From assembly GCF_000010185.1 (NCBI RefSeq), contig NC_010376.1:1054001-1118000 (forward strand): DNA of 64,000 bases, written 5' to 3'. Within the stretch, counting starts at the first letter, position 1. The number at the start of each line of letters is the position of its first letter. Shown piece by piece: positions 15,953-29,362 of the stretch. The DNA is from Finegoldia magna ATCC 29328. Its GTDB lineage: Bacteria; Bacillota; Clostridia; Tissierellales; Peptoniphilaceae. The notes under the pieces are model-generated. The model made no database searches, had not been told where the DNA came from, and saw nothing but the letters and a program-made list of their open reading frames with translations. The position numbers and the translations under genes were made by a program.

Positions 15953-17863
15953 TTAATATAATTTTGATCCTGCTGGAATATTATCATCCAGCATTATTAA
16001 GTTAAGTTTTTCTTCACCGTCATACTCACAAATTGCAGATATAATCATACCTTCTGAGTCGATTCCCATCATCTTACGAGGAGGAAGATTACAAATTGCA
16101 AGTAGTGTCTTTCCAATTAAGCTCTCTGCGCTGTAATATTCCTTAATACCAGATAAAATAACTCTTTCTTTTTCAGAACCATCATCTAATGTAAATTTCA
16201 AAAGTTTTTTTGACTTAGGAACTTCTTCGCAGTTTTTAACCTTTACAACTCTAAAATCAGATTTTGAGAAAGTTTCAAAGTCTACCATATCTTCAAATAA
16301 TGGTTCAACTTTCACTTTTGAAAGGTCAATTTCTTCTGTCGTAAGTTTGTCGTAAGTTTCGTAAGTTTCTTTTGACAAACCCCCATTTTCTGCCTTTTCT
16401 AAGCCTATTGGCTTCATTGTTGGGAATAACATAATATCTCTGATTGATTCGTTGTTAGTCAACATCATTATAAGTCTGTCAACACCAATTCCCAATCCGC
16501 CTGTTGGTGGAAGTCCTACTTCCAATGCATTCAAGAAATCATAATCCATCATTTGAGCTTCGTCGTCACCATTTTCTCTAGCTTCAACTTGTTTCAAGAA
16601 TCTTTCTTTTTGATCGATTGGATTGTTCAATTCACTAAATGCGTTTGCGATTTCTTTTGTGCATACAAATGCTTCAAATCTGTGAGTGTATCTTTCGTCG
16701 TCTGGATTTCTCTTAGCTAATGGACTTACTTCCACTGGATGACCCAACACAAATGTTGGTTGAACCAATTTTTCTTCACAGAAATGTTCGAAACATTCGT
16801 TGATTACTTCTCCACGCGACATGTTGTCTTTTATGTCAACATTATTTGCTTTAGCAACTTCACGAGCTTGTTCATCAGTTTCAATTTCATCAAAATTTAT
16901 ATCTGCGTATTCTTTTATCGCATCAACCATTGTGATTCTTTTCCATGGTGGTGTAAAGTCAATTTCAGTTTCACCGAATTGAGATTTCATAGAACCATTA
17001 ACTTTTTCACACACGAATGCAACTAATTGTTCCGTTATATCCATCATATCGTTGTAGTCAGCGTATGCTTGGTACAATTCTATTGCCGTATATTCTGGGT
17101 TATGTGTGTGGTCCATTCCTTCGTTTCTGAACATTCTACCCATTTCATAAACTTTGTCAAATCCACCTACGATTAATCTCTTTAGGTATAATTCATTTGC
17201 AATACGCAAATACATATCTATATCCAAAGTGTTATGGTGAGTGATAAATGGTCTCGCATTTGCTCCACCAGCAATTGTATTTAAGATTGGAGTATCAACT
17301 TCCAAGAATCCTCTTGTATCCAAGAATTCTCTGATTGCCGAAATAATTCTAGATCTCTTAACAAAAGTATCTTTGATTTCTGGATTCATAATTAAATCCA
17401 CGTATCTTTGTCTATATCTCAAATCCGGATCTTTTAATCCGTGCCATTTTTCAGGTAATATTTGTAATGATTTAGACAATAAAACTACTGATTTTGTTCT
17501 AATAGATATTTCGCCGCTGTGTGTCTTGAATATGCTTCCTTCAACACCAACAATGTCTCCAATATCCATATTTTTAACTTTTGCGTAGTTTTCTTCGCCT
17601 AACTCATTTACTTTATTAAATAATTGTATTCTACCAAGAGAATCTTGCAAGTCCATGAAATTAACTTTACCATGGCCTCTTTTACTCATAATTCTTCCGG
17701 CTATTTTAACTTCTTTCCCGTCAAATTCGTCAAAGTTATCAGATATTTCTTTAGTATTATTAGCATTATCAAATTTTTCATGAACGTATGGATTTTCATT
17801 TGCATCTAATAATTCTTGCAACTTTTGTCTACGAATTTGTAGCATTTCGTTTAAATTTTCCAT
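15953..17863 (-). CDS. lysS: Lysyl-tRNA synthetase (class II) with C-terminal tRNA-binding domain
   Basis: Charges tRNA-Lys. It is 636 residues, longer than the usual ~495. The anticodon OB-fold spans about 55-145. The class II core has motif 2 [20 protein letters not shown] and motif 3 [14 protein letters not shown]. From about residue 526 there is an extra EMAP/Trbp111-like domain ([35 protein letters not shown]), known from MetRS and the free tRNA-binding proteins CsaA/Trbp111. The gene starts 2 bases after greA and ends at a clear terminator, so greA-lysS is one operon. Confidence 0.97.
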   Translation of the reverse strand: MENLNEMLQIRRQKLQELLDANENPYVHEKFDNANNTKEISDNFDEFDGKEVKIAGRIMSKRGHGKVNFMDLQDSLGRIQLFNKVNELGEENYAKVKNMDIGDIVGVEGSIFKTHSGEISIRTKSVVLLSKSLQILPEKWHGLKDPDLRYRQRYVDLIMNPEIKDTFVKRSRIISAIREFLDTRGFLEVDTPILNTIAGGANARPFITHHNTLDIDMYLRIANELYLKRLIVGGFDKVYEMGRMFRNEGMDHTHNPEYTAIELYQAYADYNDMMDITEQLVAFVCEKVNGSMKSQFGETEIDFTPPWKRITMVDAIKEYADINFDEIETDEQAREVAKANNVDIKDNMSRGEVINECFEHFCEEKLVQPTFVLGHPVEVSPLAKRNPDDERYTHRFEAFVCTKEIANAFSELNNPIDQKERFLKQVEARENGDDEAQMMDYDFLNALEVGLPPTGGLGIGVDRLIMMLTNNESIRDIMLFPTMKPIGLEKAENGGLSKETYETYDKLTTEEIDLSKVKVEPLFEDMVDFETFSKSDFRVVKVKNCEEVPKSKKLLKFTLDDGSEKERVILSGIKEYYSAESLIGKTLLAICNLPPRKMMGIDSEGMIISAICEYDGEEKLNLIMLDDNIPAGSKLY

Positions 17864-17865
17864 TA

Positions 17866-18345
17866 TTATCCTTTCTTTACAGTTAATACCTTTAATTCTA
17901 CGATTCCACCTGGTGTTTCAACTTTTGTTGTGTCACCAACTTTGAGGTTTAACAGAGCTTTTCCAGTTGGAGATTCATTTGAAATTCTGCCTGCAAAAGG
18001 ATCAGATTCTGCCGTTCCTACTATTTGATAAGTCATTTCTTTGTTTAAATTTAAATTTTTGTAAGTTACAGTTGATCCCACTGTAACAACATCTTTTTGA
18101 TTTTCATCATCTTGAATTACTTTTGCATGTAAAAGCAAGTTTTCAAGATAGTTAATTCTTTCTTCTACTTGAGCTTGTTCATTTTTAGCTTCATCGTATT
18201 CCGCATTTTCAGAAAGGTCACCAAATCCTCTTGCAACTTTGATTTTTTCAGCTATTTCTGTTCTGCGAGTAGTCTTTAAAAACTCAAGTTCTTCTTTATG
18301 TTGATCTAATCCTTCTTGAGTTAATAAAAATTCTTTATCTGCCAT
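17866..18345 (-). CDS. greA: Transcription elongation factor GreA
   Basis: Rescues backtracked RNA polymerase by stimulating transcript cleavage. At 159 residues it is the usual length. The N-terminal coiled coil (about 8-78) includes [19 protein letters not shown] with the conserved acidic residues at its tip, and the C-terminal FKBP-like domain has [18 protein letters not shown]. The ATG is preceded by AAGGAG, and a strong promoter lies 37-64 bases upstream. It is first in an operon with lysS. Confidence 0.97.
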
Positions 18346-18381
18346 AATCTATTCTCCTTAATTTTAACCATATATTCTAAA

Positions 18382-18409
18382 ATTATATAACAAAAGGCAT
18401 AATTGTCAA
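18382..18409 (-). promoter_or_regulatory. Promoter of greA-lysS
   Basis: Minus-strand TTGACA (18404-18409) and TATAAT (18382-18387), 16 bases apart, in the gap between dus and greA. Both boxes are perfect consensus hexamers. Confidence 0.8.
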
Positions 18410-18429
18410 GTTTTTAGTATATAATTAAA

Positions 18430-19362
18430 TTATTCATTTTTAAATTCATCTAGAATTTTGTATATTTCATCAAGATCTGTCAATTGATTGATTTTATTTT
18501 TTACTTTATTGGAATTTCTGAATCCTTTCAGATACCATTGAATATGCTTTCGCATTTCCAAAATCGCACGTCTTTCTTCATAAAACTCCAATTTCAATTG
18601 CATGTGTTTTTTTATAGTGTCGATTACTTCTTCTTTTGATTTATTTTCATCATCACTAAAAATAAATGGATTTTGCATTGCACCTCTTGCTAACAAAACT
18701 CCATCGCAATTTGAGTATTCCATGTTTTTTCTGATATCTTCTTTTGTAAAACAATCACCATTACCAAATACAGGTATATCCACATTTTCAACCACTCTTT
18801 TAATGTGTAACCAATCAGCTTCTCCTGAATAAAACATTTTTCTTGTTCTAGCATGAAGTGTAATGTAGTCAACCTTTAATCTTTCGCAAATTTGTGCAAG
18901 CTGCATATAATTCATAGAATTTTCATCAATTCCAAGTCTAAATTTTACAGAAACTGGTAAATCAGTGTTGTTTTTGCAGGCTCTTATAACATCTTCTGCT
19001 AAGTTCAAGTCCCCCATTAAAGCAGATCCATCACCGTTTTTGAAAATTTTCGGTGCAGGACATCCCATATTTATATCTATGGATTTGAAATTGTAATTTT
19101 CAGTCAGAAATCTTGTTGCATAGGCTATGATTTCTGGTTCGTGTCCAAATATTTGAACCGACGTACTTTTTTCTCGAGGATCTGTATCTAAAAGTTTCTT
19201 AGTTTTTTTGTCATCATAGTAAAGTCCTTTGGCACTTATCATTTCTGTAAAGCATAATCCAGCTCCTAATTCTCCACAAAGTATTCGAAAAGGAATATCT
19301 GTAACTCCAGCCAATGGTGCCAAAAACAAATTACTATTCAAGTTCAATTTTTCTTTAATCAT
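18430..19362 (-). CDS. dus: tRNA-dihydrouridine synthase (DusB-like)
   Basis: FMN-dependent enzyme reducing uridine in the tRNA D-loop, 310 residues. It has a TIM-barrel start FLAPLAGVTDIPFRILCGEL, the catalytic-Cys motif MGCPAPKIFKNGDGSALM, RLGIDENSMNY, LHARTRKMFYSGEADW and GNGDCFTKEDIRK, all typical of DusB. It overlaps the end of coaX by 8 bases. It is last in the glnN-pyrG-coaX-dus unit and is followed by the greA promoter. Confidence 0.94.
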   Translation of the reverse strand: MIKEKLNLNSNLFLAPLAGVTDIPFRILCGELGAGLCFTEMISAKGLYYDDKKTKKLLDTDPREKSTSVQIFGHEPEIIAYATRFLTENYNFKSIDINMGCPAPKIFKNGDGSALMGDLNLAEDVIRACKNNTDLPVSVKFRLGIDENSMNYMQLAQICERLKVDYITLHARTRKMFYSGEADWLHIKRVVENVDIPVFGNGDCFTKEDIRKNMEYSNCDGVLLARGAMQNPFIFSDDENKSKEEVIDTIKKHMQLKLEFYEERRAILEMRKHIQWYLKGFRNSNKVKNKINQLTDLDEIYKILDEFKNE

Positions 19363-20143
19363 TTTTATTTAAATCGTTAATAATTTTTAATCCATCCAAT
19401 GTGATTAGTTTGTCTATAATTGTGATGTACTTTGATTGTTTAGCAATCAAATACGAAAAACCACCTGTCGCAATAATTGTTACCTCGTCTTTTGTCTTAT
19501 CTTTTTCTTCTAAGATTTTTTCAATTATATAATCTATTAATCCAATAAATCCAAACACAACACCAGATTGCATACTTTTTACAGTACTGTCTCCGATAAC
19601 ACTATCTGGCATTTCTATTTCAATTTTAGGTAGTTTTGCCGTCTTCATAAATAATGCTTCAGATGAGATTGCAATCCCTGGAGCTATTGCTCCTCCCAAG
19701 TATTCTTTATTTTCTGTAATATAATCGAAAGTAATCGCAGTTCCAATATCTACAATAATAACTGGTGTAGAATATTTTTTACAAGCACTTACTGCGTTGA
19801 TAATTCTATCTACACCGACTTCTTTAGGAGATGCATATTTATTAACTATTCCTGTCTTTATTTTTTCATCTACTATCAATGGTTCTATTCCCAAATATTT
19901 TTTAACTGCTTTTGGTATAGTTGGCATTAGATTTGGTACTACTGAACCAATGATAGCTTCTTTTACATCTGATTTTTTTACGTTTGAATATTCCAAAGCT
20001 TGCCTTAGTGTTAGAGCATACTCGTCACTAGTTTTGTGTAGGTCTGTCGATATTCTCCATTCAAAAATCAGTTCATCATCTTTAAAAATACCTAATACGA
20101 TATTAGTATTTCCAATATCTATTACGAGTAAAATATCTTCCAC
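19355..20143 (-). CDS. coaX: Type III pantothenate kinase
   Basis: First step of coenzyme A synthesis, ATP + pantothenate to 4'-phosphopantothenate. It is 262 residues with the ASKHA-fold motifs IDIGNTNIVLGIF (phosphate 1), GVDRIINAVSA, VDIGTAITFDYI and ATGGFSYLIA. The start is GTG at 20143. The ribosome site there is unusually close (AAAGAAGG runs into the GTG), and no ATG lies nearby, so initiation may depend on coupling to pyrG, which stops three bases upstream of the element. It overlaps dus. Confidence 0.94.
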   Translation of the reverse strand: MEDILLVIDIGNTNIVLGIFKDDELIFEWRISTDLHKTSDEYALTLRQALEYSNVKKSDVKEAIIGSVVPNLMPTIPKAVKKYLGIEPLIVDEKIKTGIVNKYASPKEVGVDRIINAVSACKKYSTPVIIVDIGTAITFDYITENKEYLGGAIAPGIAISSEALFMKTAKLPKIEIEMPDSVIGDSTVKSMQSGVVFGFIGLIDYIIEKILEEKDKTKDEVTIIATGGFSYLIAKQSKYITIIDKLITLDGLKIINDLNKND

Positions 20144-20148
20144 CTTCT

Positions 20149-23816
<3,668 letters not shown>

Positions 23817-23832
23817 AATACCTCCATGTATT

Positions 23833-23869
23833 AAAATAAAAAAAATTGGCAATCAAAGAAAGCCAATTT
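23833..23869 (-). terminator. Leader terminator/attenuator before glnN
   Basis: A perfect 8-bp stem (23862-23869 with 23843-23850, AAATTGGC/GCCAATTT) followed by eight T on the minus strand. It lies about 20-48 bases after the predicted transcription start and 17 bases before the glnN ATG. Confidence 0.75.
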
Positions 23870-23896
23870 ATGAAAAACAAAAATAGTGTTTTTTTT

Positions 23897-23925
23897 ATTA
23901 TATTTAATCACGGTTTTGTTGTCAA
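23897..23925 (-). promoter_or_regulatory. Promoter of the glnN operon
   Basis: Perfect consensus on the minus strand: TTGACA (23920-23925) and TATAAT (23897-23902) with a 17-base spacer. Confidence 0.85.
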
Positions 23926-23930
23926 GTATT

Positions 23931-24395
23931 TTATTGTTTTTTCTTATTCTTTTTTATGATTACTTGCATTTCAGAAGCATCACTTGGATTGATAGGAATA
24001 AGTTTACTATTAGCTTTGGAATTTTTCAAAATTAATTCCAAAAACCTCTTGTCTTTTGAATATTTCCATTGTTTGATATCTTCATATTCTGCCAAAAATC
24101 CATTGAAATAAATTCCTTTATCTGTGAATGAAATTTTTTCGAATGTCAAATAAATAAATATAACTCCCAGTAGTATATAAATTAATGGGAACCATGTTTT
24201 TTGTTGATAAAGGTACAATAATCCCAAGACTACTATTGAATATGATGCAACCATCATTAAAATTCTTTTTCTTTGGTTAAAGTTTTTGATGACTCTTCCA
24301 ATATTTTTTTTAACTTTGTATACATTGTACATTTGCTTCAATCCAAAAAGCAAAATCAATATATACATGACGTTTATAACATTTTGTGCTCTCAT
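23931..24395 (-). CDS. DUF5673-like membrane protein
   Basis: A 154-residue protein I cannot assign a function. It has one membrane helix at 5-22 (NVMYILILLFGL), then a basic loop and two more helices at about 45-62 and 67-84. The C-terminal soluble part includes YFNGFLAEYEDIKQWKYSKD, FLELILKNSKANSK and a Lys tail, resembling the PH-like domain of DUF5673 proteins. It follows ftsH by 16 bases and is last in that operon, suggesting a membrane-related role. Confidence 0.6.
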   Translation of the reverse strand: MRAQNVINVMYILILLFGLKQMYNVYKVKKNIGRVIKNFNQRKRILMMVASYSIVVLGLLYLYQQKTWFPLIYILLGVIFIYLTFEKISFTDKGIYFNGFLAEYEDIKQWKYSKDKRFLELILKNSKANSKLIPINPSDASEMQVIIKKNKKKQ

Positions 24396-24411
24396 TATTT
24401 CTCCTGATTAT

Positions 24412-26307
24412 CTATATTTTTTCTATTTCTTCGTCTTTTTTTCTTACATCAACTAATTCTTTAGGTTCATTCTCGTGAATTTTTGTCTGAGTATATTTGT
24501 CAAATATTGCCTCAAATTCTTCTTGTCCAATAGTTTCTTTTTCTAAAAGTTTATTGGCCAATGCATGCAATAAATCAATATTTTCATTTAAAATGTTCAA
24601 AGCTTTATTGTAGGCTTCGTCAATTAATTCTCTCATTTCAGAATCAATCTCATAGGCGATTTTATCTGAATATTGTTTGTTCTTACCAAGCTCTTCACCT
24701 AAGAACACTTCAGCATCATCTCCACCGTACATCATAGGTCCCAATCTTTTACTCATACCGTATTTTGTTACCATTGCATGTGCGATTTTCGTCGCTCTTT
24801 CGATGTCGTTGCTTGCACCAGTAGAGATATCATCAAGCACAACTTCTTCTGCTGCACGTCCACCTAATAGAGAAATCAATTTATGTTGCATTTGTCTTTT
24901 AGTCATAAATTTTGCATCTTCTTGTGGAAGATATGCCGTGAATCCTCCCGCTCTTCCTCGAGGAATAATTGTAATCATATGAACTTTGTCATTATGTTCT
25001 AAAAATCCAGAAACAATTGCATGACCAGATTCGTGATAAGCTGTAAGCACACGTTCCTTTTCGATTACAACTTGTGATTTCTTTTCTGGGCCTGCTACAA
25101 CTTTTATAGATGCTTCTTTGAATACATCATTTGAAATTTCGGCTTCATTATTTCTTGCTGCAAGAAGAGCAGCTTCATTACACAAGTTTTCCAAATCAGC
25201 TGGAGAAAATCCCGTTGTTGTCTTTGCAATATCTTCTAAATCCACATCTGATTTAAGTTTTTTGTTTTTAGTGTGAACTTTTAAAATTTCTAATCTCTCT
25301 CTTACATCTGGAAGTCCTACATATATTGTTCTATCGAATCTTCCAGGTCTTAGCAACGCTTTATCTAAAATGTCAGGTCTATTAGTGGCACTCATCACAA
25401 TTACGCCTTCATTTTTGCCAAAACCATCCATTTCAACTAGCAATTGATTCAACGTTTGTTCTCTTTCGTCATGCCCTCCACCAAGGCCTGCTCCTCTTTT
25501 TCTACCTACAGCATCAATTTCGTCAATAAAAATTATACAAGGAGCATTTTTCTTAGCTTGTTCGAACAAATCACGAACTCTGGATGCACCAACACCAACA
25601 AACATTTCAACAAAATCAGAACCAGAAATACTGAAGAATGGAACTTTTGCTTCTCCAGCAACCGCTCTTGATAAATATGTTTTACCAGTTCCCGGAGGTC
25701 CAACTAGCAAAACTCCCTTTGGAATTCTAGCTCCAATATCAATATATTTTGAAGGATTTTTAAGAAAATCTACAATTTCCATCAATTCTTCTTTTTCTTC
25801 TTTTAATCCAGCCACATCAGCAAACACAACTTTTTCTTTAGAATCTTGGTTGAGTTTTGCTTTTGATTTTCCAAAATTCATCGCCTTAGAATTACCAGAA
25901 TTTTGTGTTTGATTCATAAACATAAACCAAATAATACCTAAACCAACAATTATTAATATTGTTGGCATCAAGTCCATGTACCAAGGTTTACCAGGGTCTT
26001 TTTCAGTTTTCAAAACTATTTTGTTATTTTCAACAGATTCCTTAAGATAATTATTATAAAATACTTCCCACATTTCAGATGGCATGTACATTTTAAAAGG
26101 CGTAGCTTTGCTATCTTTTAGCACACCTTTTATATCATTTCCTTTTGCTACAATTTCTTTAACATTATCTTTCTTTACGTTTACTATCATCTCATTGACA
26201 GTAAAATATTTTGTACTCAATGTATTATTTTGAGTCATAGTAACAAAAAAAGCTATTAAAATAATTGGAACAAGATAAATCGCTAAACTTTTAGTTACTT
26301 TTTTCAT
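24412..26307 (-). CDS. ftsH: ATP-dependent zinc metalloprotease FtsH
   Basis: Membrane-anchored AAA+ protease degrading misfolded and regulatory proteins. It is 631 residues with membrane helices near 8-27 and 110-130, an extracytoplasmic domain between them, Walker A GPPGTGKT, Walker [16 protein letters not shown], the second region of homology with RPGRFDR, and the zinc protease motif HESGH. The start overlaps the hpt stop codon (TAATG). The tilS-hpt-ftsH order is widely conserved in Firmicutes. Confidence 0.97.
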   Translation of the reverse strand: MKKVTKSLAIYLVPIILIAFFVTMTQNNTLSTKYFTVNEMIVNVKKDNVKEIVAKGNDIKGVLKDSKATPFKMYMPSEMWEVFYNNYLKESVENNKIVLKTEKDPGKPWYMDLMPTILIIVGLGIIWFMFMNQTQNSGNSKAMNFGKSKAKLNQDSKEKVVFADVAGLKEEKEELMEIVDFLKNPSKYIDIGARIPKGVLLVGPPGTGKTYLSRAVAGEAKVPFFSISGSDFVEMFVGVGASRVRDLFEQAKKNAPCIIFIDEIDAVGRKRGAGLGGGHDEREQTLNQLLVEMDGFGKNEGVIVMSATNRPDILDKALLRPGRFDRTIYVGLPDVRERLEILKVHTKNKKLKSDVDLEDIAKTTTGFSPADLENLCNEAALLAARNNEAEISNDVFKEASIKVVAGPEKKSQVVIEKERVLTAYHESGHAIVSGFLEHNDKVHMITIIPRGRAGGFTAYLPQEDAKFMTKRQMQHKLISLLGGRAAEEVVLDDISTGASNDIERATKIAHAMVTKYGMSKRLGPMMYGGDDAEVFLGEELGKNKQYSDKIAYEIDSEMRELIDEAYNKALNILNENIDLLHALANKLLEKETIGQEEFEAIFDKYTQTKIHENEPKELVDVRKKDEEIEKI

Positions 26308-26867
26308 TAAATCTCCTTTTCATAATAAGATTTCTTCAAAACACAGATATCTTCAATATTTCTAAATTCTTGTGCAAAATCTAATCCATAACCTACTATA
26401 AACTCGTTAGGCACAGTAAAACCTTTGAATTGAACCTCCACCTCGTTAGTTCTTCTATCTGGTTTATCCAAAAGAGTTGCAATTTTAACGGATTTTGCTT
26501 TTCTATCAAGTAAATTTCGAACTAAGTAATTTAGTGTACGACCACTGTCTACTATATCTTCAACTATAAGAATATTTTTACCAGCAATATCTTCTTCTAA
26601 ATCCTTAATAATTCTTACTGTTCCACTAGATTCTGAAGAATGTCCATAACTCGATACAGCCATAAAATCAATTCCAACTTCAAGATCAATATTCAAAGTT
26701 AAATTGCTCATAAACATAGCAGCTCCTCTTAGAATACCAACTACTATAAGTTCTCCCTTATCTTTGTACTCTTCAGTAATTTCTTGTCCTAATTCCTCAA
26801 TTCTTTTGTCGATTTCTGATTTTGGTATTAACACCTTTTCAACCGCATCACATAAATTACTTTTCAT
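26307..26867 (-). CDS. hpt: Hypoxanthine phosphoribosyltransferase
   Basis: Salvages hypoxanthine/guanine with PRPP. It is 186 residues, normal for HPRT. The PRPP-binding loop [14 protein letters not shown], the early [15 protein letters not shown] and the C-terminal [13 protein letters not shown] are all present. It overlaps tilS by 11 bases and ftsH by one. With the nucleobase permease and xpt elsewhere in the window it forms part of a purine salvage capacity. Confidence 0.96.
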   Translation of the reverse strand: MKSNLCDAVEKVLIPKSEIDKRIEELGQEITEEYKDKGELIVVGILRGAAMFMSNLTLNIDLEVGIDFMAVSSYGHSSESSGTVRIIKDLEEDIAGKNILIVEDIVDSGRTLNYLVRNLLDRKAKSVKIATLLDKPDRRTNEVEVQFKGFTVPNEFIVGYGLDFAQEFRNIEDICVLKKSYYEKEI

Positions 26868-28212
26868 ATGTCACCTCTATAACTAAAACTTCTTTGCTGT
26901 TATCATTTTTCATGTACAAATTTGATCTTTTCAATGACAAAATAGCATACACATTTTCTTCATCGCTCAAAATAGGATAATTATCGCGTTTGATTTGAGC
27001 AATTTTATTGTCAATAAATACAGACTTAACTTTCTTAGTAAATCCTTTTAATTTGATTCTGTCTCCATTTTTCCTTTTCCTTAAAAAAAGATTATTTGAA
27101 AGAATTTTAGAATCGAAAATCATTTTATTTATTGAAGGTTTCACATTTGTATTTTCTGTTAAATAACTATTTATTTTAAAGTCTCCAAAGCTAATTTCTC
27201 CAAGTTCAAATTTTACACTTTGATTTTTTTTATTATTTAGATTTTTCCTAATTATTACTTTATCATAACTTTTGAAAAAACTGTAGTCTTTAAATACATA
27301 TTGGCTACCATTTTTTAAATCAAATAATTCTATAGTATCATCAATATAAACCATTCTAATATCTTGATTTGAACCATTTAATTCAATTAAAAGTTTTCTA
27401 ATTATATTTCGCCTAACAGATTTCTTCTCTCTTACGAATAAATTAACATCTATAAAATATTCACCGTTTTCTTGATTGACTAATTTTTTGTATTTGAAGT
27501 TAGTAACATCGTCGATTATTTCTTTTGAATCTTTTAAAATATTAATAGTTCTATATATAGAATCACTTATTGAACTATTGAAATTATCTTGAATATAAGG
27601 CAGCATTTCTAGTCTAATTTTATTTCTTTGGACATCAGCCACAAAATTTGTCTCATCAGTTACATAATCAATATCATTCTCATCCAAATAATTTAGTATT
27701 TCACTTTTGGAAACATCTAACAGAGGTCTTATAATATTTTTGTTCTGGTATTGTATTCCACACAATCCATCAATCCCGCTCCCTCTGAACAAATGTAGAA
27801 AAAAAGTCTCAACTTGATCATCCAAATGGTGCGCAACTGCGATCTTATTGAAATCTTCTGATTTTAAGATTTCATTAAAGTATTTGTATCTTAAAATTCT
27901 ACCGCTATCTTCCAGACTAATCGAATTATCAATAGAGTATTGTTTCATATCTACTTTTTTCGAGAAAAATTTAATGTTATTTTCCTCAGATATCTTTCTT
28001 GAAAAATTTTCATCCCTAAGTGCAGTATCTCTGTAAGAATGATTGATGTGGCATGTATATATTTCAAAATCCAAATCACGTTGCAGTTTAATTAAAATAT
28101 TTAATAAGAACACAGAATCCGCCCCACCTGATAACCCTATTAAGATTTTATCGTGTTTTTCTATTAAATTTTCTCTTATTATCGTGTTTTTTATTTTGTG
28201 TATCAAATCCAT
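26857..28212 (-). CDS. tilS: tRNA(Ile)-lysidine synthase
   Basis: Modifies C34 of tRNA-Ile(CAU) to lysidine with ATP and lysine. It is 451 residues with PP-loop ILIGLSGGADSVFLLN, the AVAHHLDDQVETFFLHLFRG motif, a TilS substrate-binding middle region and a C-terminal domain (LFLRKRKNGDRIKLKG). The ATG at 28212 has no recognisable Shine-Dalgarno sequence, and the T-run of a terminator ends six bases upstream, so expression is probably low or regulated. Confidence 0.95.
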   Translation of the reverse strand: MDLIHKIKNTIIRENLIEKHDKILIGLSGGADSVFLLNILIKLQRDLDFEIYTCHINHSYRDTALRDENFSRKISEENNIKFFSKKVDMKQYSIDNSISLEDSGRILRYKYFNEILKSEDFNKIAVAHHLDDQVETFFLHLFRGSGIDGLCGIQYQNKNIIRPLLDVSKSEILNYLDENDIDYVTDETNFVADVQRNKIRLEMLPYIQDNFNSSISDSIYRTINILKDSKEIIDDVTNFKYKKLVNQENGEYFIDVNLFVREKKSVRRNIIRKLLIELNGSNQDIRMVYIDDTIELFDLKNGSQYVFKDYSFFKSYDKVIIRKNLNNKKNQSVKFELGEISFGDFKINSYLTENTNVKPSINKMIFDSKILSNNLFLRKRKNGDRIKLKGFTKKVKSVFIDNKIAQIKRDNYPILSDEENVYAILSLKRSNLYMKNDNSKEVLVIEVTYEK

Positions 28213-28217
28213 ACTAC

Positions 28218-28242
28218 TAAAAAAGCCGCATGAATCTGCGGC
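28218..28242 (-). terminator. Terminator hairpin directly before tilS
   Basis: On the minus strand GCCGCA/TGCGGC arms (28237-28242 and 28225-28230) with a six-base loop, followed by six T. It lies between the S1-domain gene and tilS. Confidence 0.8.
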
Positions 28243-28249
28243 GCTACTC

Positions 28250-28672
28250 CTAATTATACTTTCTTTTCTTGGAAAATTTTTTATTTTCTCTTTGTCTGAT
28301 AGAATCTAATCTTTCATTGCTTTCTTTCATAAATTTTGAAAGTAAATCATCAAACGCTGACTCTGGACTAGATTCTTTGTTTGAATTCTTGTCCTCATCA
28401 GAAAAAGTTTTCTTAGAAAATTCTTTTTTGTGCTCTTTTTTTGGAAGACATTCCTTTATTGAAAAGCTAATCTTATTATCCTCAATGCTCATAACTTTGC
28501 ATTTAACTACATCATTAACTTTTAACACATCTTCAACTTTTTCTATGTAGTCATTAGAAATTTGTGAAATATGAACCAAACCTTTAGTTCCATCTTCGCA
28601 TTCTACAAATGCCCCAAACTTCGTAATTCCTGTTACTTTACCTTCAACAATATCGCCCACTGATATAGACAT
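28250..28672 (-). CDS. S1 RNA-binding domain protein (YabR-like)
   Basis: About 140 residues. The N-terminal S1 domain (MSISVGDIVEGKVTGITKFG ... GLVHISQISNDYIEKVEDVL) is followed by a Lys/Ser/Glu-rich tail. YabR-type proteins lie in this divIC-tilS-ftsH neighbourhood in many Firmicutes and probably act in RNA or translation metabolism. I take ATG 28672 because family members begin MSI-, although TTG at 28678 is spaced better from AGGAGG. It has its own consensus promoter and is followed by a terminator. Confidence 0.85.
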   Translation of the reverse strand: MSISVGDIVEGKVTGITKFGAFVECEDGTKGLVHISQISNDYIEKVEDVLKVNDVVKCKVMSIEDNKISFSIKECLPKKEHKKEFSKKTFSDEDKNSNKESSPESAFDDLLSKFMKESNERLDSIRQRENKKFSKKRKYN

Positions 28673-28700
28673 ACGCAATATCTTCCTCCTAATATAATAC

Positions 28701-28716
28701 TATATACCAGTATATA
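28701..28716. promoter_or_regulatory. Perfect palindrome over the S1-gene promoter, candidate operator
   Basis: TATATAC(CA)GTATATA is a perfect inverted repeat with 7-bp arms that overlaps the -10 box and the probable transcription start. The binding protein is unknown. Confidence 0.45.
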
Positions 28717-28737
28717 CTACTGAAAAAACGGTGTCAA
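28709..28737 (-). promoter_or_regulatory. Promoter of the S1-domain/tilS/hpt/ftsH unit
   Basis: Minus-strand TTGACA (28732-28737) and TATACT (28709-28714) with a 17-base spacer. Confidence 0.75.
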
Positions 28738-28740
28738 TAA

Positions 28741-29115
28741 TTATTTATCAGACTTTTTATCTAAAGTTGGTGATGGTGTGAAGTTACTATCTTTTTTTGG
28801 TTTTTCCTTTTCATCTTTGATTAAAATCTCATTAGGTTTTACCATTCCTAATTTTTCTCTAGCATATTTTTCAATTAACTTAGGATTATCCAAGTTCTTG
28901 GAATCGTCAGATAATTTCACTATTTCTTTTTCAAGTTCAGCTTTTTTATTTTGTTGTTCAATTTTAACATTATTAATGTTTCTAATTTGAATTTGTTGCT
29001 TAAAAATTGTAAATAGTAACGTAATACAAGCAAAAATCGTTATAGCTGAAACGATTATCCTAAATTTATTAACGTTTTTTCTTCTTTTTATTATCTGATT
29101 TTCCCTGGTATTCAT
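28741..29115 (-). CDS. divIC: Septum formation initiator family protein (DivIC/FtsL-like)
   Basis: Cell-division membrane protein of 124 residues with a basic cytoplasmic start, one membrane helix (about 20-42), an extracytoplasmic coiled coil (about 45-80) and the family-typical NPKLIEKYAREKLGMVKPNE segment. The tail is Lys/Asp-rich. In Bacillus the protein forms a complex with FtsL and DivIB at the septum. It starts one base after rqcP ends. The rqcP-divIC-S1 order matches yabO-divIC-yabR. Confidence 0.87.
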   Translation of the reverse strand: MNTRENQIIKRRKNVNKFRIIVSAITIFACITLLFTIFKQQIQIRNINNVKIEQQNKKAELEKEIVKLSDDSKNLDNPKLIEKYAREKLGMVKPNEILIKDEKEKPKKDSNFTPSPTLDKKSDK

Positions 29116-29116
29116 T

Positions 29117-29362
29117 TTAATCTCCTAAAGTTTCAAACATTTTATCCGCATCATCTTTTTTAGGATTATCTATTAATTCTGTAACCTTCGCTTTTAAAAT
29201 CGATTGAGCAAAGCTTATTTCAATTATATCTCCGACTTTTACGTTGTCTCCAGGTTTAGCGATTTTGTCGTTGATTTTCACTCTTTGTGATTCACAAGCA
29301 GTTTTTGCTACAGTTCTTCTCTTGATAATCCTTGAATTTTTTAAAAATTTATCTAATCTCAT
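29117..29362 (-). CDS. rqcP: RqcP-like S4 RNA-binding protein
   Basis: An 81-residue S4-domain protein: MRLDKFLKNSRIIKRRTVAK, ACESQRVKINDKIAKPGDNV, then GDIIEISF. This matches YabO/RqcP, which stabilises peptidyl-tRNA on 50S subunits during alanine tailing in ribosome quality control. It overlaps the HAD-family gene by 14 bases and is followed by divIC. The partner RqcH is not in the window. Confidence 0.9.
   Translation of the reverse strand: MRLDKFLKNSRIIKRRTVAKTACESQRVKINDKIAKPGDNVKVGDIIEISFAQSILKAKVTELIDNPKKDDADKMFETLGD

Noticed and set aside
16739-17026. Open frame antisense to lysS
   Set aside because: Shadow of the conserved lysS frame, no independent start signal.
18346-18429. T-box leader for greA-lysS
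   Set aside because: The gap is only 84 bases with a promoter in it, too short for a T-box, and no specifier/antiterminator elements are seen.
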